From: Sepiola atlantica | Taxonomy: Eukaryota; Mollusca; Cephalopoda; Sepiida; Sepiolidae | NCBI GenBank assembly: GCA_963556195.1 | Contig: OY744520.1 | Location: 151,304,107-151,368,106 of the forward strand | Direction: 5' to 3' | Length of the DNA: 64,000 bases | Part shown: in pieces, positions 1-11,599 of the stretch | How the letters are laid out: every line of letters begins with the position of its first letter | Numbering within the stretch: position 1 is the first letter of the stretch | The notes under the pieces: generated by a model | Databases searched by the model: none | Seen by the model: only the letters and a program-made list of their open reading frames with translations | Told to the model about the DNA's origin: nothing | Made by a program: the position numbers and the translations under genes

Positions 1-118
1 TTGTCGGTGAGCAATCACTAATGATTATCTGTGTGAGAACTCCTAGTGTGTGCATTAATAATTATCAGTGAGCAACCACTGATGATGACCTGTGTGAGAA
101 CTCCTAGTGAGTACACAT
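1..118. repeat. Tandem duplication, ~60-bp unit, two copies
   Basis: Two adjacent units share gtgagcaa-cact-atgat and tgtgtgagaactcctagtg. The first starts at the window edge, so more copies may lie outside. CTGATGA occurs in the second unit but no GAAA box follows, so I do not call a ribozyme here. Confidence 0.8.
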
Positions 119-576
119 GAAAATAAATATGATAAGAATATCTATGATTTATGATAATATAATCTCTTCCTTTGATTAAAACTTACACAAATAATGATAC
201 GAACTCTACACCATACGAATAGCCATTGAATTACGTAACCATACGCAAACACACGCATATGTAATAATAATTAATGATTTCTTTAAAAACTATTAGTATA
301 GCCCCTTGATAAGGATTAGTGTACTCTGAGAGAATTTAATAATGAGCAGTAATACTACGGCTTAAATGCGAGATTCCAACCCCGTTTGTTGTTGTTGTCT
401 CCTCACCGTCTCTCTGTTCGCTGATTTCTATGCTAGTTGACGGTGGCCGATGGGTAAGATACAAGACTACGAATCAGTGGCGATTTGTAAACCGTGCTTG
501 AGCATTCCGACCGACGTGAATTAACATTCATTCACTGAAAGTTGTGTAATAATAATTAATATTTACTTACTAATAT
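119..576. other. AT-rich non-coding stretch, nothing recognised
   Basis: I saw no coding, RNA-gene or repeat signal. The end grades into the (AC)n(AT)n tract that follows. Confidence 0.5.

Positions 577-630
<54 letters not shown>
577..630. repeat. (AC)n(AT)n compound microsatellite
   Basis: A CA-type run passes directly into an uninterrupted TA run. Confidence 0.97.
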
Positions 631-634
<4 letters not shown>

Positions 635-878
635 AGTTCGACTGCAAAACGCGATAAACGCCATTTTGAAAATCACGAAACTGTCCCTACAAAAAGTGTT
701 GCATTTCAACACTCAAGGACACCCTAAAACTATGTGTTACATAATATGATACCGAAATAATTTCTTGTTGATTTCAATTAAAATCAGCTTTAATTTGAAG
801 TTTAGATTTTATATATTTGTGTTTTTATTGTTTACGTTCTCAATTAAAACGAATTGGATTTATCGCGTTCGAACTCTT

Positions 879-880
<2 letters not shown>

Positions 881-949
<69 letters not shown>
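881..949. repeat. (TA)n microsatellite
   Basis: Uninterrupted TA run of about 69 bp. It lies just beyond the terminal-repeat segment of the Penelope-like element at 1000-2760. Confidence 0.98.
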
Positions 950-951
<2 letters not shown>

Positions 952-999
952 TATTTCATGTATCCACATTAAATTTTATAAGGAGATATCATTTTTTAT

Positions 1000-1510
1000 G
1001 TATCAATTTTCAGTATTTACTTCAACAGTGCTCGATACGCAAGTAGAGCTAGGTAGTAAGTTATGAAAATATATTTATGGTAATTAAGCTACAGAGAGGC
1101 TCCCGCGTTTCATCCCCAGCGTGAATCTTTAGGCTAAAATGCATGGAGTTAGTTTTGCTGGGTGTTTTTATATACACGGCTAGCTAGTTAACCAATCAGA
1201 TTCTTTGTTGTTGGGCTTCCCACGAACAAAGGTGTGGTTAGATTATTCAATCAGATTATTTGTTGTTTTCTTAGCCAATCATTGGGCTTCTCAAAAACAA
1301 AGATCCGGTTAGTTTTACTTCATATTCTCTTTTATAGTGTTCTGTTTTCTATAGAGTGGGCTATATCCTGTATCCTTGTGTCAATATTATGGGTGAACTT
1401 ATTTTAACACGTTATTCCTTGTATTTCTATTTTAGGTTTTAGGTTTTTAGTTGTTAAGTTTTAGGTTTTTTTTTACTTATTTGTTTATTTATTTATTCAT
1501 TCATGTATTG
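1000..1510 (-). mobile_element. Penelope-like element 3' non-coding / terminal-repeat segment
   Basis: This segment lies downstream, in minus orientation, of the Penelope-like reading-frame remnant at 1511-2760. It recurs at 32328-32760, where a central block of about 60 bp (gaggctcccgcgtttcatcc and onward) is nearly identical, and more distantly at 28570-28820. It contains a hammerhead-like core on the minus strand (1108-1132). Penelope-like elements are known for pseudo-LTR terminal repeats that carry hammerhead motifs, so the whole is most simply a pLTR or 3' end. Exact borders cannot be fixed by eye. Confidence 0.65.
1108..1132 (-). ncRNA. Hammerhead-like ribozyme core (degenerate)
   Basis: On the minus strand the order is CTAAAGA, a short foldable spacer, then GATGAAAC. 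The sister copy at 32378-32402 reads CTGAAGA, which fits the hammerhead box CUGANGA, so the G-to-A change here probably inactivates this copy. Stem III and the cleavage triplet were not verified. Confidence 0.45.
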
Positions 1511-2760
1511 CTAGCCTAAGATAAACTTTATTCTGTGCAGGCAGTTGTTAGCTATCTCACTTCTACAGTTTAATGGATTTTGAGGGTATTTACAGTTTAG
1601 GATTTCACATTTCTCATTCAAACATAATCTAGACGGGTAGCCTAAATTTCTACATGTACTGGTCTGTCGTATTATTTCCCATTCAATTATTGGCGAGCGT
1701 CCATTTTCTTTGAGCTTCCAATAATGATTTGCCAGTTCTGTTTTAATTCGACATTCTCCGTTTGTAAATGTGATTTTGTGGTCATAATGTCTGGTTTTAA
1801 AATCTAGGGAGGGCATACCCGCGTAGTACTTCTTGTTATTCGGTCTTTCTTTGGCAAATATTGTGGCTTTGTAAACAATGCTTTTGGTTAGGCATTTATT
1901 TTGTAGAGGACAAAGTGTACGATTTATGCAGTTGCTTCTTTTATCTTCATTGCTAACATTTTCATTTCTATTCGGGTGGTCACTATTAGTCTTTTGTTTA
2001 TTTCTATCTGTAGTGTTTATATTTTTGTTCTTCTTAGTGTTATGTTTGCTATATTTGTCACTTTTTAATGTAATTTGTTATTTTTCCTTCCTCTCTGTTG
2101 TTCTCTTTTCGTATTTTGTTATTGTGTGCCTTAATTATCATTTCTAGGTTTTCGCAGCAGCTGTAGGACAGTTTTAGGTTATTTTTATTGAATATTTTAT
2201 GCAGGGGAGTGGTTACTGAGAAGTGGTTTCCATCAGATTTAGACATGTTTTGCCCAGTTATGGTGTTAGCATATAGTGAGAGGGCGGTGTATAATAGATT
2301 ATATTTCTTTTTCTTTTATTTTTTATTTATTATTATTATTGGTATCCTGTTTCTTATATTTAATTTCGGGATTATGATAACCACTATTTTTAGAGCTATA
2401 TTGTAAATGTTGCTTGATTTAAAAAAAAATATTTTCGTTGCTAGAATTATTGATAAGCCTATTTTCGATTGAATTCATTATATGTTTTATGATTGATGGG
2501 GGTGATTAGACTTTGGGTGTACGTATATTTATTGGCGTTATTTTTTAGGTATGGTTCGTAAGTATTTTTATTTTAGTTTAACGTGACATCTAGAAAGTGT
2601 GTTGTTTTTAATGTTAGCCAGTACTTCTACTTTTAGGCCTAGTTTTTCATTTCCATATGCATACTTTTCTTGAAGTTTTCTCTTGGCTTTGTTGGAATCT
2701 CTTATTATCGCTTATCTATCATCTCTTTATAGGCCTATAGCTGTATTTTTTTTATCATAG
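1511..2760 (-). pseudogene. Penelope-like retroelement RT + GIY-YIG endonuclease, broken
   Basis: Minus-strand reading-frame pieces carry the usual Penelope-like order. First comes an RT C-terminal block with GLKVEVLANI and FLDVTLN near 2580-2640, followed by YEPYLK-NN-YTY. A linker block HKIFNKN..KLSYSC lies near 2140-2200. Then comes NCINRTLCPLQNKCLTKSIVYKA near 1865-1930, the degenerate Cys-rich lead-in to the endonuclease. YYAGM and the region RHYDHKITF..KTELANHYWKLKENG lie at 1600-1830 and match the GIY-YIG nuclease domain. Such proteins prime reverse transcription at nicks they make in DNA. Several stops and frameshifts interrupt the frame, and the RT N-terminus and catalytic YADD region are not visible, so the copy is 5'-truncated and dead. 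Matches are from memory of the family, not from a search. Confidence 0.8.
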
Positions 2761-2889
2761 TTCACCCCAAACAAGACAGGCCGCCACTGTAGATGTAAGG
2801 GGCTACTGAGAAAAGGGGGGGGGGTGACAACCTAAATTAGGTTCAAATACCTATTTACCAACATAAATTCCAGAAATATTTATAACTTC

Positions 2890-3425
2890 TAAAGGTTATG
2901 TAGACTTAATCAGTGGTTGGTATCACTTTTCTTGCTGCAGTATTTATGCCTTCCCCGAATTGACATCTACTGGCATAAACATCTCGTTTGATGATAGACG
3001 AACATTTTTCTATTGGGTTTAAATCTGAAAAGAATAGAGGCCAGATCAAAAGATTTGTACCGTTTATGCCCAAATACGCTAAGAATGCTTCAGTGGCATG
3101 GGTAGAGGGAGAAGGTGCATTGTCGTGCATAAAAATAAAGCCCCTTATTAAAGCAAAATTGAGGTTATCTAGTCACGGTTCCAGAACTTATCTTTAAAAA
3201 ATTCCAATAGGCAGCAGACGTAATTTTTACTCCTTCGGGTACTCTTATAGTACCAACCATCTATCTCCGATGATACCTGCTCATATTATTGCTCCTCCAC
3301 ACCTTTGTTGTCGTTTCAAACGTTTATGACTCTCATCTCTGGAATAAACCCATCTTTTTGCCCTACCGTCAGGTCCATCAATGGTTGATCGGGTCGCATC
3401 AGTTAAAAGAACCTTACTCATACAT
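2890..3425 (-). pseudogene. Tc1/mariner-superfamily transposase remnant, DD37E type
   Basis: Minus-strand pieces read, in order, VLLTDATRSTIDGPDGR, RWVYSRDESHKRLKRQQRCGGAII, GIIGDRW and MHDNAPSPSTHATEAFLAYLG, then LIWPLFFSDLNPIEKCSSIIKRDVYA. These are the three catalytic blocks of an ITm DDE transposase, which cuts and pastes a TA-flanked element. Between the second Asp (in HDNAP) and the Glu (in NPIE) there are 37 residues, so the triad is DD37E rather than the DD34E of classical Tc1. The middle has several stops and frameshifts and the N-terminal DNA-binding domain is missing. I could not find convincing terminal inverted repeats. Product assignment is firm; the named DD37E subgroup is inference from spacing. 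Confidence 0.85.
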
Positions 3426-3636
3426 CTGGAAGCTAAAGAGCAAATAAAACACTATTTAGCCGCAATAACAAAAGCACTAATAATGGAGATTATGTATATG
3501 TCTATATGTCTGTCTGCATTCATGTCTGTCTGACGCCAAAACTATACTATTTAAGACCATTGTACTTATTATGAAATAGTATAGTATATACTTTTTCAGA
3601 CTAATACACTATCTTTAAATGCTCAATTAAAGGGCA

Positions 3637-4034
3637 TAGTGTAGTAGATGCTCTGTTGTCATGATACCATCCTCACAGGCACTACCTCCTCCTTTTTAAG
3701 AGGTGGGGAGGTAGTGTAGTATATGTTCCGTTTTCCTGATATCATCCTCATAGGTATTACCTCCTCCTTTTTGAGAGGTGTGGAGATAGTTTAGTATGTG
3801 TTCTTTTTTCATGAACCTATCTTCCAAGGCATTACCTCCTCCTTTTCTGAGAGATGTGAATGTAGAGGATTATCTGTTCTGTTGCGATTGTTATGATATT
3901 ACCATCCCATGGATTACTTTCCTCTTTAGTTTTTCCAGACGGGAGATTGTGTAGTATATGTTCTCTTGTCATTATACCATCTTCCAAGGCAATACCTCCT
4001 CCTTTTTTGAAGTGAGGGTTTAATGTAGTATATG
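3637..4034 (+). repeat. ~75-bp minisatellite, five units plus a partial
   Basis: Units start near 3637, 3712, 3787, 3859, 3948 and 4021 and are 72-89 bp long. Each opens with (g)tgtagtatatgttctgtt, followed by an at-tacc segment, ccaaggcattacctcctcc and a T-rich tract. The opening resembles U2 snRNA around its branch-point recognition sequence. The second half resembles the old U2-headed SINE relatives at 17590-18010 (ccatcc-cag-cattgcct-ctctttttagagag). Derivation from that family is inference. Confidence 0.85.
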
Positions 4035-4095
4035 TCGTACCTGCTCTCTTATTAAGTATAATGTTCTATTTCGAACGCAGTGAGAGTTCTATTTC

Positions 4096-4101
<6 letters not shown>

Positions 4102-4130
<29 letters not shown>
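4102..4130. repeat. (GA)n microsatellite
   Basis: Pure GA run in plain view. Confidence 0.95.
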
Positions 4131-4132
<2 letters not shown>

Positions 4133-4671
4133 CAGAGGCGTGTTATTTGATTAATAACATGTAAACAACAGATTCTCTAAAATTTATCGTACGATTCGCT
4201 CACAAATGATACATTTACTTTGATTTTTTTTTATTAAAACGTTTTGGGTTTGTTTCATTTAAGATTATTAGAAATTATGTTTTAAAGTACAAATCTATTG
4301 AATCAAATTATTTAATTAAAAAAATAATTGATTAAAAAATTACTGTTAAGATAAACCAGACACATTTTACTGATTAATAACATAACTGTATTTTATCTTT
4401 TTTTATTGTTGATTTTATTTCAGGTACACCTTTTTGTCGATTTGAAAGACTTCAAAGATTATCTTTTTACGATCTTAAGTGAGTTTAGGATTTTTCGTTT
4501 TACATTTTACGCCGTAAAGGTAAATTTTGTTTAAAAACTGTTTTTACTATTCCGTATTTTATTTATTAAAATAAAGACCTGAGTGATTTTCTTTCCTTTT
4601 TTTGGTAAACACAAACACATTGTAGTGAGCAATTAAATAAAACAACTAGCGACCGGAGGGACTATATGTTT

Positions 4672-4688
4672 GCTAGTAGTAGTAGTAA

Positions 4689-4774
<86 letters not shown>

Positions 4775-4775
4775 T
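4672..4775. repeat. (AGT)n / (CTA)n / (AAT)n compound microsatellite
   Basis: A short AGT run is followed by its complement CTA, so the left part can fold on itself. It then passes into (AAT)n up to about 4773. Confidence 0.95.
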
Positions 4776-4834
4776 CAACATATATTACTGCAACCAAATG
4801 CCCTTTGCAACCTGCGCCTTTCCATAATTGAAGC

Positions 4835-5147
4835 CTTACTTATTCAGGCAAAACATCATACCATCAACCAAGCTCGATATGAGTGGGAGGAGAAGGCATA
4901 CTAAAATGCAATTAATAAAATATAAAAATAAAAAATTGTTTTAATCGACTTCCTTCATAAATTAACCAATTTTAATTTGAGTAACTCTTCACGAGCCTGA
5001 TGAAGACGCATGGGAGTCGAAAACGTTTGCAGTTTTGGCGATTTCCTTTCTACACTTGAACAGTACATTGAATCGTTGGCGCGCCAACTTGAAAACATGG
5101 ATACAATAAGAAACAAAGATAAAGTGTTACTGTTGTTTAATTAAACA

Positions 5148-5187
<40 letters not shown>
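4835..5187 (+). mobile_element. Hammerhead-bearing repeat unit A ending in (TA)n
   Basis: This is the first of two tandem related units. Shared segments in order are ttattca, atcaacca-gctcg-tatga, an AT-rich middle, the hammerhead-like core, atggcga-ttt or its variant, and a terminal aacatg followed by (TA)n (5152-5186). Hammerhead motifs sit 431 bp apart in the two units. The arrangement fits a Penelope terminal repeat or a retrozyme-like tandem. No protein is encoded. Confidence 0.65.
4997..5022 (+). ncRNA. Hammerhead-like ribozyme core (intact boxes)
   Basis: CTGATGA lies at 4997-5003, a GAC/GTC stem II with an 8-nt loop follows, and GAAA lies at 5019-5022. Both conserved boxes match the hammerhead consensus exactly. 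Stem I, stem III and the cleavage triplet were not established, so activity is unknown. Confidence 0.55.
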
Positions 5188-5190
<3 letters not shown>

Positions 5191-5279
5191 GTAATTAGGC
5201 AGCATTCCTTCTCTTATGCATGTTTGGTCAAATGTGTTTGGTTTATCTTACAAAAAAACAGTAAATAGAAGCGTTGTTT

Positions 5280-5578
5280 ATTCAAGTAAATAAAGCTAGT
5301 ATCAACCATGCTCGTTATGAAAGGGGTGAAGGTATGTTGAAGTGTTGTTGAAGTGGTATTGAAATGTTTTTAAAACGTCTTCTTAAAAAATTCACCAATC
5401 TTTTATTTGGCATACTCATTCATCTGCCTGAAGATGACCAACGTCGAAAACGTTCGCGAAAATATGGCGATTTTTTTTTATACAACATGCACGACAATAC
5501 CAAATCGGTCATGCGACGAATCGAAAAAACGAATAAAAAAATAAATAAACAGAAGCTGTCGCTACTGTGTAACCAAAC

Positions 5579-5653
<75 letters not shown>
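5280..5653 (+). mobile_element. Hammerhead-bearing repeat unit B ending in (TA)n
   Basis: Second tandem unit, diverged from unit A. Its core is CTGAAGA at 5428-5434, GAC/GTC stem II, then GAAA at 5446-5449. Position 7 of box I is variable in hammerheads, so CTGAAGA is acceptable. The unit ends with aaacatg and a 70-bp (TA)n run from 5582. Confidence 0.65.
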
Positions 5654-5655
<2 letters not shown>

Positions 5656-6138
5656 AGTTAAGAACAAAAACTTAATTGTATATCTTAATTGATATTAGAT
5701 GTCTACACGTTACTAATATCCAATAGAAACACAATTATAAATAAAGTTATTTTTCGACAAAAACACATGGCATTATGAAAAGCACAACTGGTTTCATCTA
5801 AAGAGAAATTACGGTTGTTTCATCAATACAGACAGGACATTTATGAAACGAAAAAGATTGGGATTCATCCACAAAACAATCTACCGATTTACGGAAAGAA
5901 AACGAATTTATTTCGGGCATTGTTTACAAAAAAAAGCTATTTATTCTTTTTTTTTTCTTTTTCAACACGATAACGCAAGGAACAACATTCTACATATTCG
6001 CCATTTTTTTTTATTTTATGTTATTTATTTTCATGTGTTATTTACATATTTATTAACAATTGATATAACGATCGTATTTTTTAGATAAAACAAAGTTTGC
6101 TTTTTATAAGGTCTTGTGTTTTTGTCGTAGTTATTTCA

Positions 6139-6191
<53 letters not shown>

Positions 6192-6204
6192 CGTGCTTTT
6201 GTAC

Positions 6205-6257
<53 letters not shown>

Positions 6258-6276
6258 CGTGCTTTTGTACGTTTAC
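6139..6276. repeat. Two (TA)n runs joined by a duplicated 20-bp spacer
   Basis: The string tgaacgtgcttttgtacgtt follows each of the two TA runs (6139-6187 and 6210-6254) identically, so the spacer plus microsatellite was duplicated as a block. Confidence 0.9.
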
Positions 6277-6570
6277 TTCACAAGCTGTGATCATTAGGTC
6301 GTTGAGCCGGTCCAAGGTTGTTGCTCTATTCTAAGCCGGTCGCACTTTCAGGCGTGTAGTCTAAGGCAGTGCCGCAAGAGAAGTATTCTCCCCCAAATCA
6401 AACCACAACCCCTGTTTCAAAACAATTAAAAATGTTTATTTTTAGAGGTTACAATGGTACTCATTTTTTAACAAAAGATTTGCAAAGAAGATATTTTTAC
6501 CTGACCAAACCAAAACACACGTCCAAGGGCCCATCTTCTTGGAGAAGCCACAGATCTGACTGACTGACTG

Positions 6571-6812
6571 ATTTTTTTACAGAAAAATTAGTACAACATT
6601 AGTACCGTCGGTAAAAAACTCAGAAGGACTTAGCCATCCGGCTCTCTTCAGCTTATGTTGTCATATGTTTCGGAAATGTGAAGTCATGTGTCACTCTCGT
6701 GTGGACGCTTTATTTCCTTAGAGTGTAATGTATATTTGTTTACATTTAGTGTAAGGAAGGTTTAATAAGGTTTGAAAAAAGGGGGGGGGGTGAAAAGTAA
6801 CAGTTGATATTT
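6571..6812 (+). mobile_element. Dispersed repeat, family R-G9, copy 1
   Basis: About 235 bp shared with 15962-16190. It starts acag-aaaattagtacaacat, runs through ggctctcttcagctt and tttcggaaatgtgaagtca, and ends gtttaataag-tttgaaaaaa followed by a run of 9-10 G. No coding potential and no terminal inverted repeat are seen. Its first ~30 bases resemble the arms of the foldback at 18408-18526. Confidence 0.75.
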
Positions 6813-7559
6813 TTAAAAATATTTCTAAATAAATCCCATGAGTTAATTTGCATACGTAGTTTATATTTGGCCGTTACTGTTTTGAGGGTTAATAATGTGT
6901 ATTCTAAAGAAAATAGGGTTTAAGGATTATACTTATGGAGAGATAAAAAGGTTAAAAAACACACATTAAATTCAAGTTTAAATCCGGGATTAAAGGACTT
7001 TAAATCAATCCAAAAGGAATTCAAATAAATATATCACATACCCAGGCAGTTTGTTGATCGGTATCAGTAACTCTGCAGGGATCTTCAATGATTTGTGTTC
7101 TAGATTTAACATTATTAACTAAAGTATAGAGAAGGCTTATGGTAGTAATACTATTGGTATACTGATTAACACTGGTTTAGAGATAAGAGTAAGGATTGGG
7201 TCGGTAAGGTTGAATTTGTTAAGGAGATATTGGACGTTAGCATTATAACTAGTAAATGGTGGGGACTTATAGGAATAATAATCAGGTAAAATGGGGTGTT
7301 ACCCTCTCAATGACTGGAAAAATTATTATTGGGAAAGTTATTAATCATTGGTCTATAATAGTGGTGTGGATATGGGCCGATTAAGGTATTTATTTATATT
7401 TTTAATGATATTTATATTTACGAGGGGTGGTAGTTGAGAGGATTTTCCGGAGTGGAAGTCGGTATTTAGCAGGGTAATTATGGGGGTATGTATTAGGCAG
7501 AGGAGATGTTGCTAGGCTTTTAATGTGTATCGGTAAGTCCAATTTATAAGTAGTGCTGT

Positions 7560-7800
7560 TCTGTTGTGGAGCATTCTTTAAATATTTCAAATCTGATATT
7601 ATACAGACTGTATTTGGGCCAATGATGACACTTAATATACAGTATTTTTCTGCATCACACAGAGGACATGCTCGTCTCTCTATTACTTTCCATTTGATGG
7701 TGACTGGTGTCTTTTCATCTTTAAGTTATCATATCCGGTTCGCAAGTGCCTTATTTGCCTTTTTTTTATCTGAAGTAGTGTCTTTGCTTGAAGCTTCCTT
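7560..7800 (-). pseudogene. Penelope-like GIY-YIG endonuclease fragment
   Basis: Minus-strand pieces in shifting frames read SDKKKANKALAN, LKDEKTPVTIKWKVIERRACPLCDAEKYCIL. This matches the C-terminal part of Penelope-like endonucleases (ATALA-YIW-LKD..-IKW-II-R..-C-LC--EK). It is more decayed than the copy at 1511-2760 and only about 70 residues are traceable. Flanking DNA up to 6830 and past 7800 gave no further domain. Confidence 0.55.
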
Positions 7801-8209
7801 GCATCATACCTATATATTTTCTTCTCTCTCTCTCTATATATATATATATATGCATGTGTGTGTGTGAGTTTATATGTGGTGTGCTTTAACTTTTTATGAT
7901 TATCAGTTAATGTTATGTTGAGTTCCTTCACAGGACAATTGGACTTTCTGTCTCGAACTGGGATCGACAACAATATAATTAAAATGTATTACCACCATAA
8001 TTAAAGATTTTCGTTTGACTTTCCTTCAGGTTACCGATTACAAGGTACGACGCATGATGGTGACCGTAGATAATAAATGGTGGACACATTTTGCTATTGG
8101 CCACAGCCGGTATTTGGAAACAACATGAAAAATGGAAATAATAACAAACGTATATCTTCTTCTGATATGCTTGCGGTGTTTTAGGATATGTTAGAGTTGC
8201 CATTTTTGT

Positions 8210-11200
8210 ACCATATCCAAGTTATCTGCCCCAAATAAAAAAACGAGAAAATTAATCCCCTACTTAAGGACAAAACTTGAATCGCACACTAGATGGGCTT
8301 CTTAGAAACTGGATTAAGTTTCTTTTTGGTGTGAGGCTCCATCTGTGTGGACGTATTCCATCCAAGATTTATGTTTTGAAATGATTTATATCGTCGACGT
8401 CACGTCCTCAGATCTCGCTTTTGTGCATTTAAGAAGGAACTCAATTACAGTTAATCATTTGAGTACGTGTTTCTACTGGTCGCAGTAATTTTGCATACTA
8501 GTTCATAGAAAATATTTAAGTAAATGGTACTTACTATACATACCTATGCATTATCTATGATGTGTCCCTGGCAATACATGCATTCTGTTTGTGTTTATGG
8601 ACGTTTAGGTCGGCTCCTTTCGTAGTCACCGCGACTTGTAGGTCGGTGACTTTCGTAGTCATCTATTTTTGTATTATTCGATAATATGTGCCTCTTATGT
8701 TTGTCTTTAGCAAAACGTTCTCTGTGGAAAATGCATGTACATGTATGTAAATTAAACCGTCTCCTGAGTGTTGCTGTTTATTTTCTAGTGTCGTTTCCCC
8801 GCGACGTCTCATCCACGATGATACAACAGCCGCATGTTAGTATAAGGACTCCAAACGGGCCTCGTCATGAAACTTATGGAATAGAATATCAAATATTATT
8901 ATTTTATGAATGGTAACTAGCCGATTTGCCTTTAAAATATAACTGTGACGCTCTCCATAGACCAACCGACGGAAATAGTTCCTTATAGAAATGGGTGGTC
9001 GTATCTAAAGACAGAAATGCGCGTTTTTCATTCTTTGTCTTGTAATGAATTCCTTATTCTTTTCTTTTCAATTTCATTCAACGTCTCATGCTAATTTTTC
9101 TGTCTCAAAGTACAAACATGAAAAATTCTCTTTCTCCGGAAGTTGATGTTTTGAAAGGCGAAATGAAATCGTATTATTATGTTAAGAAAGACAAAAGACA
9201 GTGAGGGTTCTGTAACAGAAAGAAACCGACTTCATTAATATAAAATACACATCTGCGATAATTACTGAAGGCCGTCAGATTGGCATTCAAATCAATGTTC
9301 TCTTTCGCGTTATTTCATTGTTTTTATTTTTGTTAAACGGACTTTAGATACGTTATATGGGTTTAGGCGTAGACATTGAATAGCATTATAATTAGTAGTA
9401 TTATTTTAATAATAGAATTGCTCCGTAAATATTCCACATTGGATAAGCTACTATGTTCTCTTTCATAATTGTCCGATAAATATCCCTTGAATAAATACAT
9501 CGAGTGCCAATTTTAATTCCCAATTTATCGCCCTCCTACGAAGTATAGATGTTCCACAAGGCTGTTTTATAGCGTAAAGATCTATCCAGATCCATTAGAA
9601 AGTGAACTATATATGGAAAAAATAGAAAGTGCATTTTCACTATAGAATGAAGGGTAGGAAATTCTGATATAGAAATCACTATAAAAGTGTCGTAATAATT
9701 TTAATAAATGTGTAATTCCGTGGTGTTAGCGGGCTTAACATGATAAAATATGTTCAAATGATAAGAGTATAAATAATGTTATAACTTATGGTTTTAATTT
9801 TATTATATCCACAGCAAAACATATTTTCATTGACAGTTTAATTCACTAATGAGAGCTCCTATACACGGATATGTATAAATAGGCATCTATTATAGAAAGA
9901 TGGCTAAGTTACGGATGGTCCTGATTTAATTTCATGTTCCTAAGTAATACATTTACAGAAAAATAATACAGCATTATAATTTACGTATAATCAAGGAAAT
10001 ACAAAAATATTCAATTCCTGTGGGTTTTTATGAGAAGAAACCAACTAATAGATCCAACGAGTTTATCCAATCAACTACTCTTAACTGAGGATCAAATATT
10101 TATTTGATATAAATGAAGCAGTAGAAACAGAAAAGTATTATTGCAAGCAAATATGTGATTGTAGAATAAGTACAAGATACACAGGTTATTATTTAGTTGT
10201 ACTGGCTTAATAAATAAGAAAAGATAATCAATAATTTTTTTTTAAATCTTTGTAATGGTGTTATTATATTATGGCCACCCTAGCGAAAATATCGAAATGT
10301 TATATATTATCTGTATAGCCTTTAGATGAAGAAAAACAAGTTTAATGACCTTAAAGTAGTTAGCATTAAAGATTGTCATTTTGTTAGCTAGAAAAAGTGC
10401 ACACGTATCGCATATTAGCGTAGTTTAGTAAATATAAGTATAAGAAAGTGCATCTCCCACTCACTATTACTAAAATAATAAACTTAAATAGTATAAAAGT
10501 AGTTAGTCTGCACACAAACAGACAGTCATACAAACAGACGTATGTGATATAGTTATAATTTGGTCAGGCGTTCTAATGGTGTATATTGCCTATTCTATTC
10601 GCCTCGCGTTATTGTGGTGACGATAGTTTGGCCGATCTAGTCATTATGGTTGATCGGTGTTGGGTTGAATACGCGAAGCTGGACGCTTAAGTTATAACTA
10701 ACGTTTTTAGCACAGAACTTGACAAAAATAGTAAAATACATGGATATTTATTATTTTAAAGGAACTTTAACCGTAGCTATTTGGAATAGATAGAACAGAA
10801 GCATAGATGATTCTTTTTCACTGACAGTCTGTTCATTTGTTCTAGTTTTTTATAACGCAAGTCGACACTGTGCAGGGAGACAGAAAGACTATCTTTGTTT
10901 GTTTTAATTATTATTTTATTAAACCTTCTTTTCGTACATCTGCGTCTCGATTATAGCGGCTTATTTACTCACTTTGAAAATATTACTAACCTTTTTGATA
11001 ACATCACTCCTCACATAGATTTACGCGTTTTTTTTATCTCGTTTTGATCTCGCCGAAAGCCCTTTTCTCCGAATTGTCCTTGAATGTTTCTGAGGATATT
11101 AAAACGGAAAATAACTATCATTTAAAATTGTTGAAATACACAACGTTCAATATACATAACTAGAAAGGAAGACTGGTGTATTATAAACGTGCCGGGAAGA

Positions 11201-11540
11201 ATGGTGACGATAAAGAAAGAGGGAAAAAGTTTGGGAAGAGAGAGTGCCTGAATTGCTAGACCAGAAGACTATTTTTAGCATAATCTGAAAAAAATCACTG
11301 CCCTATATGTAAAAGACATTAAACAAAAATGTGTACAACAAAAAAGAACAGTATACATGAATAAAGGTATACATCAATGATGTTCATAAAGTGTGTATAA
11401 ATCACAAGTATTTAATTCAAATATGTAGTTTATTTACAGGGCTGAAGAGTAATAAGTAAAAAAGAAGTAGTTAACAAATGTATGCATTTACAGAAAGTAC
11501 AGAGTAATATATTGACAGAGGCTGCTTCTGACTTGGTCAT
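8210..11540. other. Long AT-rich stretch without recognised features
   Basis: No convincing coding or repeat structure is visible. A short internal duplication around 8606-8662 repeats gtcggt followed by tttcgtagtca. Open reading frames here are short and their translations are not family-like. Confidence 0.4.
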
Positions 11541-11546
11541 AGCAAC

Positions 11547-11554
11547 TCTCTCTC

Positions 11555-11585
<31 letters not shown>

Positions 11586-11599
11586 CTCTCTCTTTCTTT
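11547..11599. repeat. (CT)n with TTTCTC interruptions
   Basis: Polypyrimidine microsatellite on the plus strand. Confidence 0.95.

Noticed and set aside
60..118. CTGATGA in the tandem unit as a hammerhead
   Set aside because: No GAAA box or stem II at suitable distance.
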